Assembly: GCA_019423795.1 (NCBI GenBank)
Contig: JAHZAT010000041.1
Location: 8,650-72,649 of the forward strand
From: Clostridiales bacterium
GTDB lineage: Bacteria; Bacillota; Clostridia; Lachnospirales; Lachnospiraceae
Direction: 5' to 3'
Length of the DNA: 64,000 bases
Shown here: piece after piece, positions 16,623 through 24,548 of the stretch
Position numbering within the stretch: the first letter of the stretch is position 1
Layout: the number at the start of each line of letters is the position of its first letter
Made by a program: the position numbers and the translations under genes
The notes under the pieces: model-generated
The model's input: only the letters and a program-made list of their open reading frames with translations
Database searches by the model: none
Told to the model about the DNA's origin: nothing

Positions 16623-17843
16623 ATGAAGAATATGCTAGTTGCCCAGTCAGGAGGACCATCTGCAGCAATTAATGCTACGATCACAGGTGTGATCGACGCA
16701 GGAATTGCAAGTGATCAGGTGGGACATGTTTATGGAGCACGGAATGGAATCAAAGGTGTACTGAATGAAAACTTTGTAAATTTAGATGAGGTGTGTGACA
16801 CAAAAGAAAAAAGAGATCTGCTTTCTGTAACACCAGCAGCAGCGTTGGGATCATGCCGCTGGAAACTAAAAGATCCGAAAGAAAATGCGGAAGAATTCGA
16901 GGAGATCATTCGCATTTTAAGAAAGAATAATATAGGATATTTTGTCTATACAGGTGGAAATGATTCGATGGATACTGTATATAAGTTATCCATTTATTGC
17001 AAAGAAAATAACATAGATGATATTAAAGTTATGGGAGCACCAAAGACGATAGATAATGACCTTGGAGAGACAGATCATTGTCCTGGATTCGGTTCTGCTG
17101 CTAAATTTATTGCAACAGCATTTACAGAAATTGCATGTGACTGCTTTGTATACGATGTACCATCTGTAACGATCGTAGAAGTCATGGGGAGAAATGCCGG
17201 ATGGCTGACGGCATCTTCAGCACTTGCAAGAACAGAAGAAAGACGAGTTCCACAACTCATTTATCTGTGCGAGAAAGTATTTGATGAAGAAAAATTCATC
17301 GAAGACGTTAACAAAGCACTTGAGAAAGAGAATAATATTATTGTGGCAGTCAGTGAAGGCGTGAAAGATGCCACAGGACATTATGTTGGTGAGGAAACAA
17401 AATCTGGGAAAGAAGATGCGTTTGGACATAAATATCTATCTGGAATCGGAAAATATCTAGAAGGTTTAGTAGGTAATAGGATCGGATGCAAAGTAAGATC
17501 TGTAGAATTAAATATTCTTCAAAGATGTGCTGGATATATGTTAAGCGAAACAGATATCATTGAATCAAGAAATCTTGGAGCATTTGCAGCGGTTAGTGCG
17601 ATCCGTGGGGAAAGCGGAAAAATGTCTGCATTAAAGAGAATTTGTGATGATCCATATCAGGTAGAAATTGAATTAGCAGATTTGTCTAAGATCGCAAACT
17701 TTGAAAAAAAAGTACCGATGGAATGGATCAATGAAGAAGGCAATGACATTAAAGATGATTTGCTTACATATTTAAAACCACTAATTCAGGGAGAAGTGCA
17801 AATACCATATGAGAATGGAGTGCCAAGGCATTTTATTTTATAG
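16623..17843 (+). CDS. 6-phosphofructokinase, pyrophosphate-dependent type
   Basis: The enzyme phosphorylates fructose 6-phosphate. The sequence has the two signature changes that mark PPi-dependent family members: GGNDS where ATP enzymes have GGDGS, and PKTIDND where ATP enzymes have PGTIDND. Other blocks include VEVMGRNAGWL, a substrate-binding region. Its 406-residue length fits the clostridial PPi-PFK/PfkB-unrelated clade. A TTG extension to 16590 lies over the promoter region, so the ATG at 16623 after AAAGGAGAAA is preferred. It is monocistronic. PPi use is inferred from the motifs, not shown. Confidence 0.9.
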   Translation: MKNMLVAQSGGPSAAINATITGVIDAGIASDQVGHVYGARNGIKGVLNENFVNLDEVCDTKEKRDLLSVTPAAALGSCRWKLKDPKENAEEFEEIIRILRKNNIGYFVYTGGNDSMDTVYKLSIYCKENNIDDIKVMGAPKTIDNDLGETDHCPGFGSAAKFIATAFTEIACDCFVYDVPSVTIVEVMGRNAGWLTASSALARTEERRVPQLIYLCEKVFDEEKFIEDVNKALEKENNIIVAVSEGVKDATGHYVGEETKSGKEDAFGHKYLSGIGKYLEGLVGNRIGCKVRSVELNILQRCAGYMLSETDIIESRNLGAFAAVSAIRGESGKMSALKRICDDPYQVEIELADLSKIANFEKKVPMEWINEEGNDIKDDLLTYLKPLIQGEVQIPYENGVPRHFIL

Positions 17844-17857
17844 TTAGATATATAAAT

Positions 17858-17898
17858 AAGATCCGAGATACTGTTTGTTGTGCAGCATCTCGGATCTT
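17858..17898. terminator. Bidirectional intrinsic terminator
   Basis: The 12-bp stem AAGATCCGAGAT/ATCTCGGATCTT (17858-17869, 17887-17898) has an inner CTG/CAG extension. It lies between the converging PFK and BrkB-like genes. Confidence 0.85.
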
Positions 17899-17900
17899 TG

Positions 17901-18755
17901 TTATCTGATTTCATAAGGAATATGAGATTGTTTCTTGCTTTTAGTTGATTGGGATATAAAATAATGATTGATCTCGGCTCCGATAAAAAGCATCATCATA
18001 CAAAAATACAACCAGAACAAAGTCAGTAAGATACTTGTAAGTCCTCCGTACATGGTACTGAAAAAAGAGAAATTATCAAAATACATTGAGAAGAAGAAGG
18101 ATAATACTAACCATGCAGCAGAACTAAACAATGCTCCAGGAAGAATTTCCTTTGTCTTAAAGTTTTCACTTGGCAGAAAACGATACATAATGATGAAAAC
18201 AATCATAAATGTAAAGAATGCAAGTAAAAATCGGATAGCTGCGAAAAAAACACGTTTGTTTTCAAGCACAGGTTCCAATCGATATAATTGAAGCAATAAA
18301 GAATTACCAAACAGTAAAAGGATCAATCCAAATAATACGGCAATGGCTAAAAGTCCGATATAGATGCTTGAAATAAATCGTAAAACAAAATAATTTCTTT
18401 TCTCAGGAATCTCATGAATGGTATTAAGTCCTGTCATCATAGACAAGATTCCTTTCGATGCAGACCATAATAAAGTAAGGATTGTGATCGACATATAAGT
18501 TGTTGTAAGTTTTCCGTTTAAAGATCTTATGATCGGTACGAGCATTCCACTGTATTTGGGTGGCAGATAAGTAAGAACCAGTTCTATCATATCATTTGGT
18601 GTGATCGGAAAATACTTTGTAAGACTTAGTACTACGATCATAAACGGAAAAAATGAAAGAATCGTAAAGAAAGCAGCCTGTGCAGAGAACGCAGTTACGT
18701 GATCTCGCTGTGCTTTATCTATGATCGATCCAATCATGGAAATTAATTTTAACAT
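17901..18755 (-). CDS. YihY/BrkB family inner-membrane protein
   Basis: The 284-residue integral membrane protein of the YihY/virulence factor BrkB family has about six hydrophobic segments. Family features include the N-terminal QAAFFTILSFFPFMI, the LWSASKGI segment, and PGALFSSAAWLVLSF. The family was once called ribonuclease BN, which is now regarded as a misannotation; its true function is unsettled. It is a single gene with its own promoter on the minus strand and a shared terminator with PFK. Confidence 0.85.
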   Translation of the reverse strand: MLKLISMIGSIIDKAQRDHVTAFSAQAAFFTILSFFPFMIVVLSLTKYFPITPNDMIELVLTYLPPKYSGMLVPIIRSLNGKLTTTYMSITILTLLWSASKGILSMMTGLNTIHEIPEKRNYFVLRFISSIYIGLLAIAVLFGLILLLFGNSLLLQLYRLEPVLENKRVFFAAIRFLLAFFTFMIVFIIMYRFLPSENFKTKEILPGALFSSAAWLVLSFFFSMYFDNFSFFSTMYGGLTSILLTLFWLYFCMMMLFIGAEINHYFISQSTKSKKQSHIPYEIR

Positions 18756-18782
18756 AATTTAATACCTCGTAATTGATACCTC

Positions 18783-18811
18783 ATAATATCATAATTCAAG
18801 CGATTGTACAA
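18783..18811 (-). promoter_or_regulatory. Promoter of the BrkB-like gene
   Basis: On the minus strand, TTGTAC (18806-18811) and TATTAT (18783-18788) are 17 bases apart, just upstream of the gene. Confidence 0.55.
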
Positions 18812-18860
18812 GGTTTGGATTCTAGAGATCTGAGATTTGGATTTTAAGAAATATCATAAA

Positions 18861-18905
18861 TATGCAAAAAGACATATTGCATAGAGAATAAATATGTGGT
18901 ATAGT
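18861..18905 (+). promoter_or_regulatory. Candidate distal promoter with inverted repeat, upstream of the antiterminator gene
   Basis: TTGCAT (18877-18882) and TATAGT (18900-18905) are 17 bases apart. The perfect 7-bp repeat TATGCAA/TTGCATA (18861-18867, 18877-18883) covers the -35. The 18756-19187 gap holds this element, the proximal promoter and the first RAT/terminator; I see no gene in it. Confidence 0.45.
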
Positions 18906-18982
18906 TCCTATCAGAGTAAAAAAGAAATTATAATTATTTAAAAAGAATAAACAAATTATAAAAAAATTCTTAAATTATTCTA

Positions 18983-19011
18983 TTGACAAAGTAAAAAGAC
19001 CTTGTTAAAAT
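18983..19011 (+). promoter_or_regulatory. Proximal sigma-A promoter of the antiterminator gene
   Basis: A perfect TTGACA (18983-18988) and TAAAAT (19006-19011) are 17 bases apart. Transcription would begin shortly before the RAT element. Confidence 0.75.
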
Positions 19012-19042
19012 ATAAACATAAGTTAACAAGAGATTATGAGGA

Positions 19043-19129
19043 GGATTGTTACTGGTAGTGCAGGCTAAACCAACTTATTGAATTTCACAGTAGGGAAAGT
19101 GGAAGCATATAAGTACGGTTTATTTTTTT
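19043..19129 (+). promoter_or_regulatory. RAT antiterminator element 1 with overlapping terminator
   Basis: Bases 19043-19071 match the ribonucleic antiterminator consensus bound by BglG/LicT proteins (GGATTGTTACTGxxxxTGCAGG, then CTAAACC). The 3' end of the RAT is also the left arm of a terminator: TAAACC and ACTTAT (19066-19078) can pair with ATAAGT and GGTTTA (about 19109-19121), and seven Ts follow. The two structures exclude each other, which is the hallmark of this regulation. It precedes the regulator's own gene, implying autoregulation. Confidence 0.9.
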
Positions 19130-19187
19130 GTGAAATGTGCAGCTGGTAAGACTAAAGTCTTTCCGTTGGAGAGTATGAGGTAAGGTT

Positions 19188-20018
19188 GTGCAGATTACAA
19201 AGATTGTAAATAATAATATTGTAATTTCAGAAGACAAGAATCATAAAGAAGTCGTGCTGATGGGTAAGGGCCTTGGTTTTCAGAAACATAAGGGAGATGA
19301 GATCAAGACAAGTCAGATTGAGAAGACTTACGTCATGAAAGACCATGGTATGACACAGCGTTTTCAGGAGATGTTAACTGATATCCCAATCGAGAGAGTG
19401 AAGATTTGTAATAAGATCATTCAATATGCGAAGGATACATTACAGAAGAATATTAATGATAATATTTATATTTCACTTACCGACCATATCAATTTTGCAA
19501 TTGAGAGAGTGGAGATGGGAGTGCCGTTCCAGAATCCGTTTTTATGGGAGATCAAGAAGTTTTATTATCAGGAGTACCTGATCGGGAAAGTAGCGATCGG
19601 TATGATCGAGAAAGAATTGAAAGTGACGCTTCCTCAGGATGAAGCAGCGTTTATCGCATTACATATTGTGAATGCAGAACTTGATCTGGATATGACAGAG
19701 ATGGTTTCGATGACGAAGCTTGTGAACGATATTTTAAAGATTGTGGATAAACACTTTGGAGAACAGATCGATAAGGAATCTGTTTTCTATGAGAGATTTA
19801 TCACACATTTAAAGTTCTTTGCGCAGAGAGTTTATATGGGCAAGGAAGTAAGAAGTGATGATACAGAATTCCAGGAGATCATAAGGAATAAGTATCACGA
19901 ATGTATTGAATGCGTAGATGAAATTAAGAACTATGTGAAGAAGACTTGCAATCATGATATTACAGATGAAGAACTTATGTATTTAACCGTACATATCAAG
20001 CGAGTTACTACAAGATAA
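19188..20018 (+). CDS. licT: Transcription antiterminator, BglG/LicT family
   Basis: This is an RNA-binding antiterminator controlled by PTS phosphorylation. The 276-residue protein has the CAT RNA-binding domain (about 1-55, with NNNIVISED) and two PRD domains (about 65-170 and 172-276). The four regulatory histidines are at H100, H159, H207 and H269, the same numbering as in Bacillus LicT. The start is GTG at 19188 after GAGGTAAGG. It is flanked by two RAT elements, one before its own gene and one before a mannose-class PTS. The symbol marks family similarity; the inducer is not beta-glucoside by necessity. Confidence 0.9.
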   Translation: MQITKIVNNNIVISEDKNHKEVVLMGKGLGFQKHKGDEIKTSQIEKTYVMKDHGMTQRFQEMLTDIPIERVKICNKIIQYAKDTLQKNINDNIYISLTDHINFAIERVEMGVPFQNPFLWEIKKFYYQEYLIGKVAIGMIEKELKVTLPQDEAAFIALHIVNAELDLDMTEMVSMTKLVNDILKIVDKHFGEQIDKESVFYERFITHLKFFAQRVYMGKEVRSDDTEFQEIIRNKYHECIECVDEIKNYVKKTCNHDITDEELMYLTVHIKRVTTR

Positions 20019-20037
20019 AAGTTTATATTGTTGATCA

Positions 20038-20172
20038 GGATTGTTACTGGTAATGCAGGCTAAACTTGATTTGAATCATGGATTTTCCAGAAAGTCCAGG
20101 TTTCTTCGTGAATATATTTTTGCGGGGAGATTTGAATGATGGGAATTTGCGGATTTGAATCAGGTTTTTTTA
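20038..20172 (+). promoter_or_regulatory. RAT antiterminator element 2 with downstream terminator
   Basis: Bases 20038-20065 nearly repeat RAT 1, differing at one base of the tetraloop region (GGTAATGCAGG versus GGTAGTGCAGG). AAACTTGATT (20062-20071) can pair with AATCAGGTTT (20158-20167), and a T-run follows, so antiterminator and terminator overlap as in RAT 1. The loop is long, and GATTTGAAT occurs three times in the region, so the exact fold is uncertain. The element controls entry into the PTS operon. Confidence 0.8.
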
Positions 20173-20242
20173 TTTATAAGAATTTCTTATAAAATATATA
20201 ATTAATTAGCTTATGAAAATATAGAAAAGGAGGAATAAAAAA

Positions 20243-21226
20243 ATGGTAGGAATTATTCTTGCTACACATGGTGATTTCGCCAAGGGTATCTTACAGTCTG
20301 GATCCATGATTTTTGGTGACCAGCCGAATGTTGCGGCTTGTACATTACAGCCAAGCATGGGACCAGAAGACATCAAGAAACAGATGGAAGATGCCATTGC
20401 CGGATTCGAAAACCAGGATGAAGTGCTGATTATGGTTGATTTATGGGGTGGAACTCCATTTAACCAGGCAAATGGATTAATTGCCGGTCATGAGGACAAA
20501 TGGGCAATCGTTGCCGGATTAAACCTTCCAATGTTAATCGATGCATACGCATCTCGTATGACAATGGATACAGCACATGAAGTTGCAGCTCAGATTTCCG
20601 GAAGCGGAAAAGAAGGTGTAAGAATCTATCCAGAATCTCTTGAACCTAAGAAAGAAGAAGCTGTACCAGCTGCTGCAGCAGCACCTCAGGGAGCAATCCC
20701 AGAAGGAACAGTACTTGGAGACGGTCACATCAAGATCGGTCTTACTCGTATCGACACTCGTTTATTACATGGACAGGTAGCCACAACATGGACAAAGATG
20801 GTAAACCCAGACCGTATCATCGTTGTATCTGATGCTGTATCAAAAGATGATCTTCGTAAGAGAATGATCATTGAGGCAGCACCTCCAGGAGTAAAAGCTC
20901 ATGTTATTCCAATCTGGAAGATGATCGAAGTATCAAAAGATCCAAGATTTGGTGAAACAAAAGCAATGCTTCTGTTTGAAACACCTCAGGATGTATTAAA
21001 AGCAATCGAAGGCGGAGTTGACATCAAAGAAGTTAACTTAGGATCTCTGGCACATTCAACAGGTAAAGTTGTCGTAACAAAAGCCGTTGCAATGGGTAAA
21101 GAAGATGTAGAAACTTTCGAGAAACTGATTGACAAAGGTGTTACATTTAACGTACGTAAAGTACCAAGCGATTCTCCAGAAAACATGGACGAAATGCTTA
21201 AGAAAGCGAAAGCAGAACTTAAATAA
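20243..21226 (+). CDS. manX: PTS mannose-class transporter subunit EIIAB
   Basis: The cytosolic phosphotransfer protein of a mannose/fructose/sorbose-family PTS has 327 residues. EIIA (about 1-130) carries the phosphorylated H9 in ILATHGDFAKG. An Ala/Pro-rich linker (about 135-155) joins it to EIIB, with H176 in RLLHGQVATTW. It heads the EIIAB-EIIC-EIID operon behind RAT element 2, with AAGGAGG before the ATG. Codon choice (many ATC, TTC, CGT, GCT) looks like that of a highly expressed gene. Sugar specificity cannot be proved; mannose/glucose is the default. Confidence 0.93.
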   Translation: MVGIILATHGDFAKGILQSGSMIFGDQPNVAACTLQPSMGPEDIKKQMEDAIAGFENQDEVLIMVDLWGGTPFNQANGLIAGHEDKWAIVAGLNLPMLIDAYASRMTMDTAHEVAAQISGSGKEGVRIYPESLEPKKEEAVPAAAAAPQGAIPEGTVLGDGHIKIGLTRIDTRLLHGQVATTWTKMVNPDRIIVVSDAVSKDDLRKRMIIEAAPPGVKAHVIPIWKMIEVSKDPRFGETKAMLLFETPQDVLKAIEGGVDIKEVNLGSLAHSTGKVVVTKAVAMGKEDVETFEKLIDKGVTFNVRKVPSDSPENMDEMLKKAKAELK

Positions 21227-21258
21227 TCAATTTATAAAAATATATAGGAGGAATTATC

Positions 21259-22056
21259 ATGTCAGTTATTTCAATGGTATTAGTTGTTATCGTTGCATTC
21301 CTGGCTGGTATGGAAGGTGTCCTGGATGAATTCCAGTTCCATCAGCCATTAGTAGCTTGTACATTAATCGGACTTGTAACCGGACAGCTTGTTCCTTGCA
21401 TCATCCTTGGAGGTAGTCTTCAGATGATCGCTTTAGGATGGGCTAACATCGGTGCAGCCGTTGCCCCAGATGCTGCATTAGCAGCCGTTGCATCTGCAAT
21501 CATTCTTGTTCAAGGTGGACAGGGAAGAGCTGGTGTTGATACTGCCATCGCAGTAGCAATCCCATTAGCAGTAGCAGGATTATTCTTAACAATGATCGTT
21601 CGTACACTTTCCGTTATCTGTGTTCATCAGATGGATGCAGCTGCTACAAAAGGTAGCTTCAAAGGTGTAGAAGCATGGCATATCATTGCAGTTTGTTTAC
21701 AGGGTATCCGTATCGCGATCCCAGCAGCAGCATTACTTGCAATTCCATCATCTGCCGTAGCTGCAGCATTAAATAGTATGCCAGCATGGTTAACAGATGG
21801 TATGTCCATCGGTGGTGGTATGGTCGTAGCCGTAGGTTACGCAATGGTTATCAACATGATGGCTACAAAAGAAGTATGGCCTTTCTTCGCAATTGGTTTC
21901 TGTCTGGCTGCTGTTTCAGACTTAACACTGATCGCATTAGGTGTTATCGCTGTATCTATGGCACTGATTTACCTGAAACTGTCTGAGAATGCAGGATCTG
22001 GTAACGGTGGAAGCAATACTGGTGACCCATTAGGCGATATTTTAAATGATTATTGA
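21259..22056 (+). CDS. manY: PTS mannose-class transporter subunit EIIC
   Basis: This is the membrane channel subunit of the mannose-family PTS. The 265-residue hydrophobic protein has the family blocks GMEGVLDEFQFHQPLVACTL and GWANIGAAVAPD. It starts 32 bases after EIIAB with AGGAGGAA and runs nearly into EIID. The C-terminus is Gly/Ser/Asn-rich (SGNGGSNTGDP). Together with EIID it forms the translocation core. Confidence 0.92.
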   Translation: MSVISMVLVVIVAFLAGMEGVLDEFQFHQPLVACTLIGLVTGQLVPCIILGGSLQMIALGWANIGAAVAPDAALAAVASAIILVQGGQGRAGVDTAIAVAIPLAVAGLFLTMIVRTLSVICVHQMDAAATKGSFKGVEAWHIIAVCLQGIRIAIPAAALLAIPSSAVAAALNSMPAWLTDGMSIGGGMVVAVGYAMVINMMATKEVWPFFAIGFCLAAVSDLTLIALGVIAVSMALIYLKLSENAGSGNGGSNTGDPLGDILNDY

Positions 22057-22076
22057 TTAAGAAGGAGGTAAGAAAA

Positions 22077-22991
22077 ATGGCAGAAAATAAAGTTCAATTA
22101 ACAAAAAAAGATAGATTATCTGTAGCATTACGTTCTACTTTCCTTCAGGGTTCTTGGAACTATGAACGTATGCAGAATGGTGGTTGGTGTTTCGCAATGA
22201 TCCCAGCTATCAAGAAATTATACACAAACAAAGAAGATCAGATCGCAGCGTTAAAACGTCATCTGGAATTCTTCAACACACATCCTTATGTAGCATCTCC
22301 AGTAATTGGTGTTACACTGGCTCTGGAAGAAGATAAAGCAAACGGAGCACCTGTAGAAGACAGTGCGATCCAGGGTGTTAAAGTCGGAATGATGGGACCT
22401 TTAGCTGGTGTTGGTGATCCAGTATTCTGGTTCACAGCAAGACCTATCCTTGGAGCTTTAGGAGCTTCTCTTGCAATGGGTGGAAGCATCCTTGGTCCAG
22501 TTTTATTCTTCGTATTATGGAACGTTATCCGTTGGGCATTTATGTGGTATACACAGGAATTTGGTTACAACGTAGGAACAAAGATCACAGAAGACTTATC
22601 TGGTGGATTACTTCAGAAAGTTACAAAAGGAGCATCTATCCTTGGTATGTTCGTCCTTGGTGCATTGATCGAACGTTGGGTAAGTATCAACTTTACTCCA
22701 GTTGTATCTAAAGTTACATTAAGTGAAGGAGCTTATATCGATTGGGCTAAACTTCCAGCAGGAGCTGAAGGAATCAAAACTGCATTAGCACAGCAGGCAT
22801 CCGGTATGGCACTTGATCCAACGAAGGTTACAACTCTTCAGGACAACTTAAACTCCCTGATTCCTGGATTTGTACCATTACTGTTAACACTGTTATGCAT
22901 GTGGTTATTAAAGAAAAACGTTTCTCCAATCATCATTATCATCGCATTATTCATCGTTGGTATCGGTGGACACGTTATTGGATTATTATAA
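22077..22991 (+). CDS. manZ: PTS mannose-class transporter subunit EIID
   Basis: The 304-residue membrane subunit partners EIIC. Family blocks are FLQGSWNYERMQNGGWCF, FFNTHPYVASPVIGV, and GMMGPLAGVGDPVFWFTARPI. The C-terminal part is strongly hydrophobic. The TTG-start extension at 22053 overlaps EIIC; the ATG at 22077, 7 bases after AAGGAGGT, is the convincing start. A strong terminator follows the gene, closing the operon core. Confidence 0.93.
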   Translation: MAENKVQLTKKDRLSVALRSTFLQGSWNYERMQNGGWCFAMIPAIKKLYTNKEDQIAALKRHLEFFNTHPYVASPVIGVTLALEEDKANGAPVEDSAIQGVKVGMMGPLAGVGDPVFWFTARPILGALGASLAMGGSILGPVLFFVLWNVIRWAFMWYTQEFGYNVGTKITEDLSGGLLQKVTKGASILGMFVLGALIERWVSINFTPVVSKVTLSEGAYIDWAKLPAGAEGIKTALAQQASGMALDPTKVTTLQDNLNSLIPGFVPLLLTLLCMWLLKKNVSPIIIIIALFIVGIGGHVIGLL

Positions 22992-23010
22992 GAATGATCA
23001 AGCACATATA

Positions 23011-23038
23011 CAAAAGGCCCGGATGTCCGGGCTTTTTG
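23011..23038 (+). terminator. Intrinsic terminator of the mannose PTS operon
   Basis: CAAAAGGCCCGG/CCGGGCTTTTTG forms a 12-bp stem with one G-T pair and an ATGT loop. The T-run is in the right arm. Confidence 0.9.
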
Positions 23039-23149
23039 CTTATATAAGAAGAAAGTTTATATAAATAAAATAGACAAAAAGTCATCTTGTATAAGCAAAG
23101 AAAATTGTATAAAATAAACAAAGAGAACATATGAAACGAAGGAGGGCTT

Positions 23150-23542
23150 ATGGCACAATCAATTAATACAAGAGTCGATGTTGTAGTAGAGGCAACGTCT
23201 TATCAGGGACTTACAAACTATGGAAAGATCATGGTCGGAGATAAAGGATTTGAATTCTTTAATACAAGAAATGTCAATGATTATATTCAGATTCCATGGG
23301 GAGAAGTTGATTATGTGATCGCATCTGTGATGTTTAAAGGAAAGAAGATTCCACGTTACGCGATTCAGACAAAGAAAAATGGAACTTATTCTTTTGCGTC
23401 CAAAGAACCAAAGAAAGTGTTGCGTGCGATCAACCAATATATACCATCCGAGCGTCTTGTACGTTCTTTAAGCTTCTTTGATGTGTTAAAACGTAATTTT
23501 ATGCCATCTAAGAAGAGTGTGAAGATCAAAAAACAAAAGTAA
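23150..23542 (+). CDS. DUF956 family protein (ManO-like)
   Basis: The 130-residue cytosolic protein belongs to the DUF956 family, which habitually lies downstream of mannose-class PTS operons (manO in lactic acid bacteria). The N-terminal half has beta-rich blocks such as GLTNYGKIMVGDKGFEF and IPWGEVDYVIASV. The C-terminal tail is basic. A regulatory or accessory role in mannose PTS function has been suggested for the family, but the mechanism is unknown. It follows the operon terminator, so expression may need read-through or a separate promoter. It precedes manA. Confidence 0.85.
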   Translation: MAQSINTRVDVVVEATSYQGLTNYGKIMVGDKGFEFFNTRNVNDYIQIPWGEVDYVIASVMFKGKKIPRYAIQTKKNGTYSFASKEPKKVLRAINQYIPSERLVRSLSFFDVLKRNFMPSKKSVKIKKQK

Positions 23543-23577
23543 CTTTTGGTTACAAGATGAAAAAGGAGAAGGCTGTT

Positions 23578-24513
23578 ATGGGACATATTTTAAGAATGAA
23601 TCCGGTTTTTAAAGAAATGATCTGGGGTGGAACAAAATTAAAAGATATTTATGGATATGAGATCCCGAGTGATCACACAGGAGAGTGCTGGGCAATTTCT
23701 GCACATAAGAATGGAGATTGTACAATCGCGGATGGAGAATACGAAGGAAAAACTTTATCTTGGCTGTTTGAAAATCACAGAGAATTATTTGGAAATATCG
23801 AAGGAAATCAATTTCCATTACTTGTAAAGATCATTGATGCCAAAAATGATTTATCTGTACAGGTGCATCCAGATGATGCTTATGCCAAAGAACATGAAAA
23901 TTCTCTTGGAAAAACAGAATGTTGGTTTGTACTTCAGGCAGATGAAGGAACAAAAATGGTGATGGGACATCATGCAAAAACAAAAGAAGAGTTTATAAAA
24001 GCAATTGAGGATGATGATTATGAACATCTATTAAATTCATTTAAGATCAAAGAGGGAGATTTCTTCTACATTCCATCAGGAACATTACATGCGATCTGTA
24101 GTGGATCTTTAATCTATGAAGCGCAGCAGTCTTCAGATATCACATATCGTGTCTATGATTATCATAGAAAAGATGCAGATGGAAATGAAAGACAGCTTCA
24201 TGTAAAGCAGTCAATCGATGTAACAAATGTACCTGCCAACATAGATCAGAACAAAGAATTTCTTCAGACAACTCTTGAGAATGGTATAAAAACAAGATAT
24301 GTTGATAGTGAATTTTTTAAAGTTGATCGTTATGAGTTGACTGGTAAAAATGTGATTCAAAATGACAATCCGTTTATGATGGTAAGTATTACGGAAGGAT
24401 CTGGAACATTAGAAGAAAATAAAGTGAAAAAAGGAGATCATTTTGTTATTTGTTCTGATCAGAAAGAAGTTATTTTTGATGGTACAATGGAAATAATGAT
24501 CTCTACATTGTAA
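23578..24513 (+). CDS. manA: Mannose-6-phosphate isomerase, class I
   Basis: This zinc enzyme converts mannose 6-phosphate, the product of the PTS just upstream, to fructose 6-phosphate. The 311-residue protein is the short cupin form common in Firmicutes. Zinc ligands are visible in VQVHPDD (His), KTECWF (Glu) and GTLHAI (His). The upstream ATG at 23557 comes before the AAAAGGAG site; 23578 follows it with 10-base spacing and starts MGHILRMNP, where the family begins. It lies 35 bases after the DUF956 gene, supporting a mannose-use cluster. Confidence 0.93.
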   Translation: MGHILRMNPVFKEMIWGGTKLKDIYGYEIPSDHTGECWAISAHKNGDCTIADGEYEGKTLSWLFENHRELFGNIEGNQFPLLVKIIDAKNDLSVQVHPDDAYAKEHENSLGKTECWFVLQADEGTKMVMGHHAKTKEEFIKAIEDDDYEHLLNSFKIKEGDFFYIPSGTLHAICSGSLIYEAQQSSDITYRVYDYHRKDADGNERQLHVKQSIDVTNVPANIDQNKEFLQTTLENGIKTRYVDSEFFKVDRYELTGKNVIQNDNPFMMVSITEGSGTLEENKVKKGDHFVICSDQKEVIFDGTMEIMISTL

Positions 24514-24548
24514 TCTTATAGACAGAATATATTAATAAGGAAGTTTTT

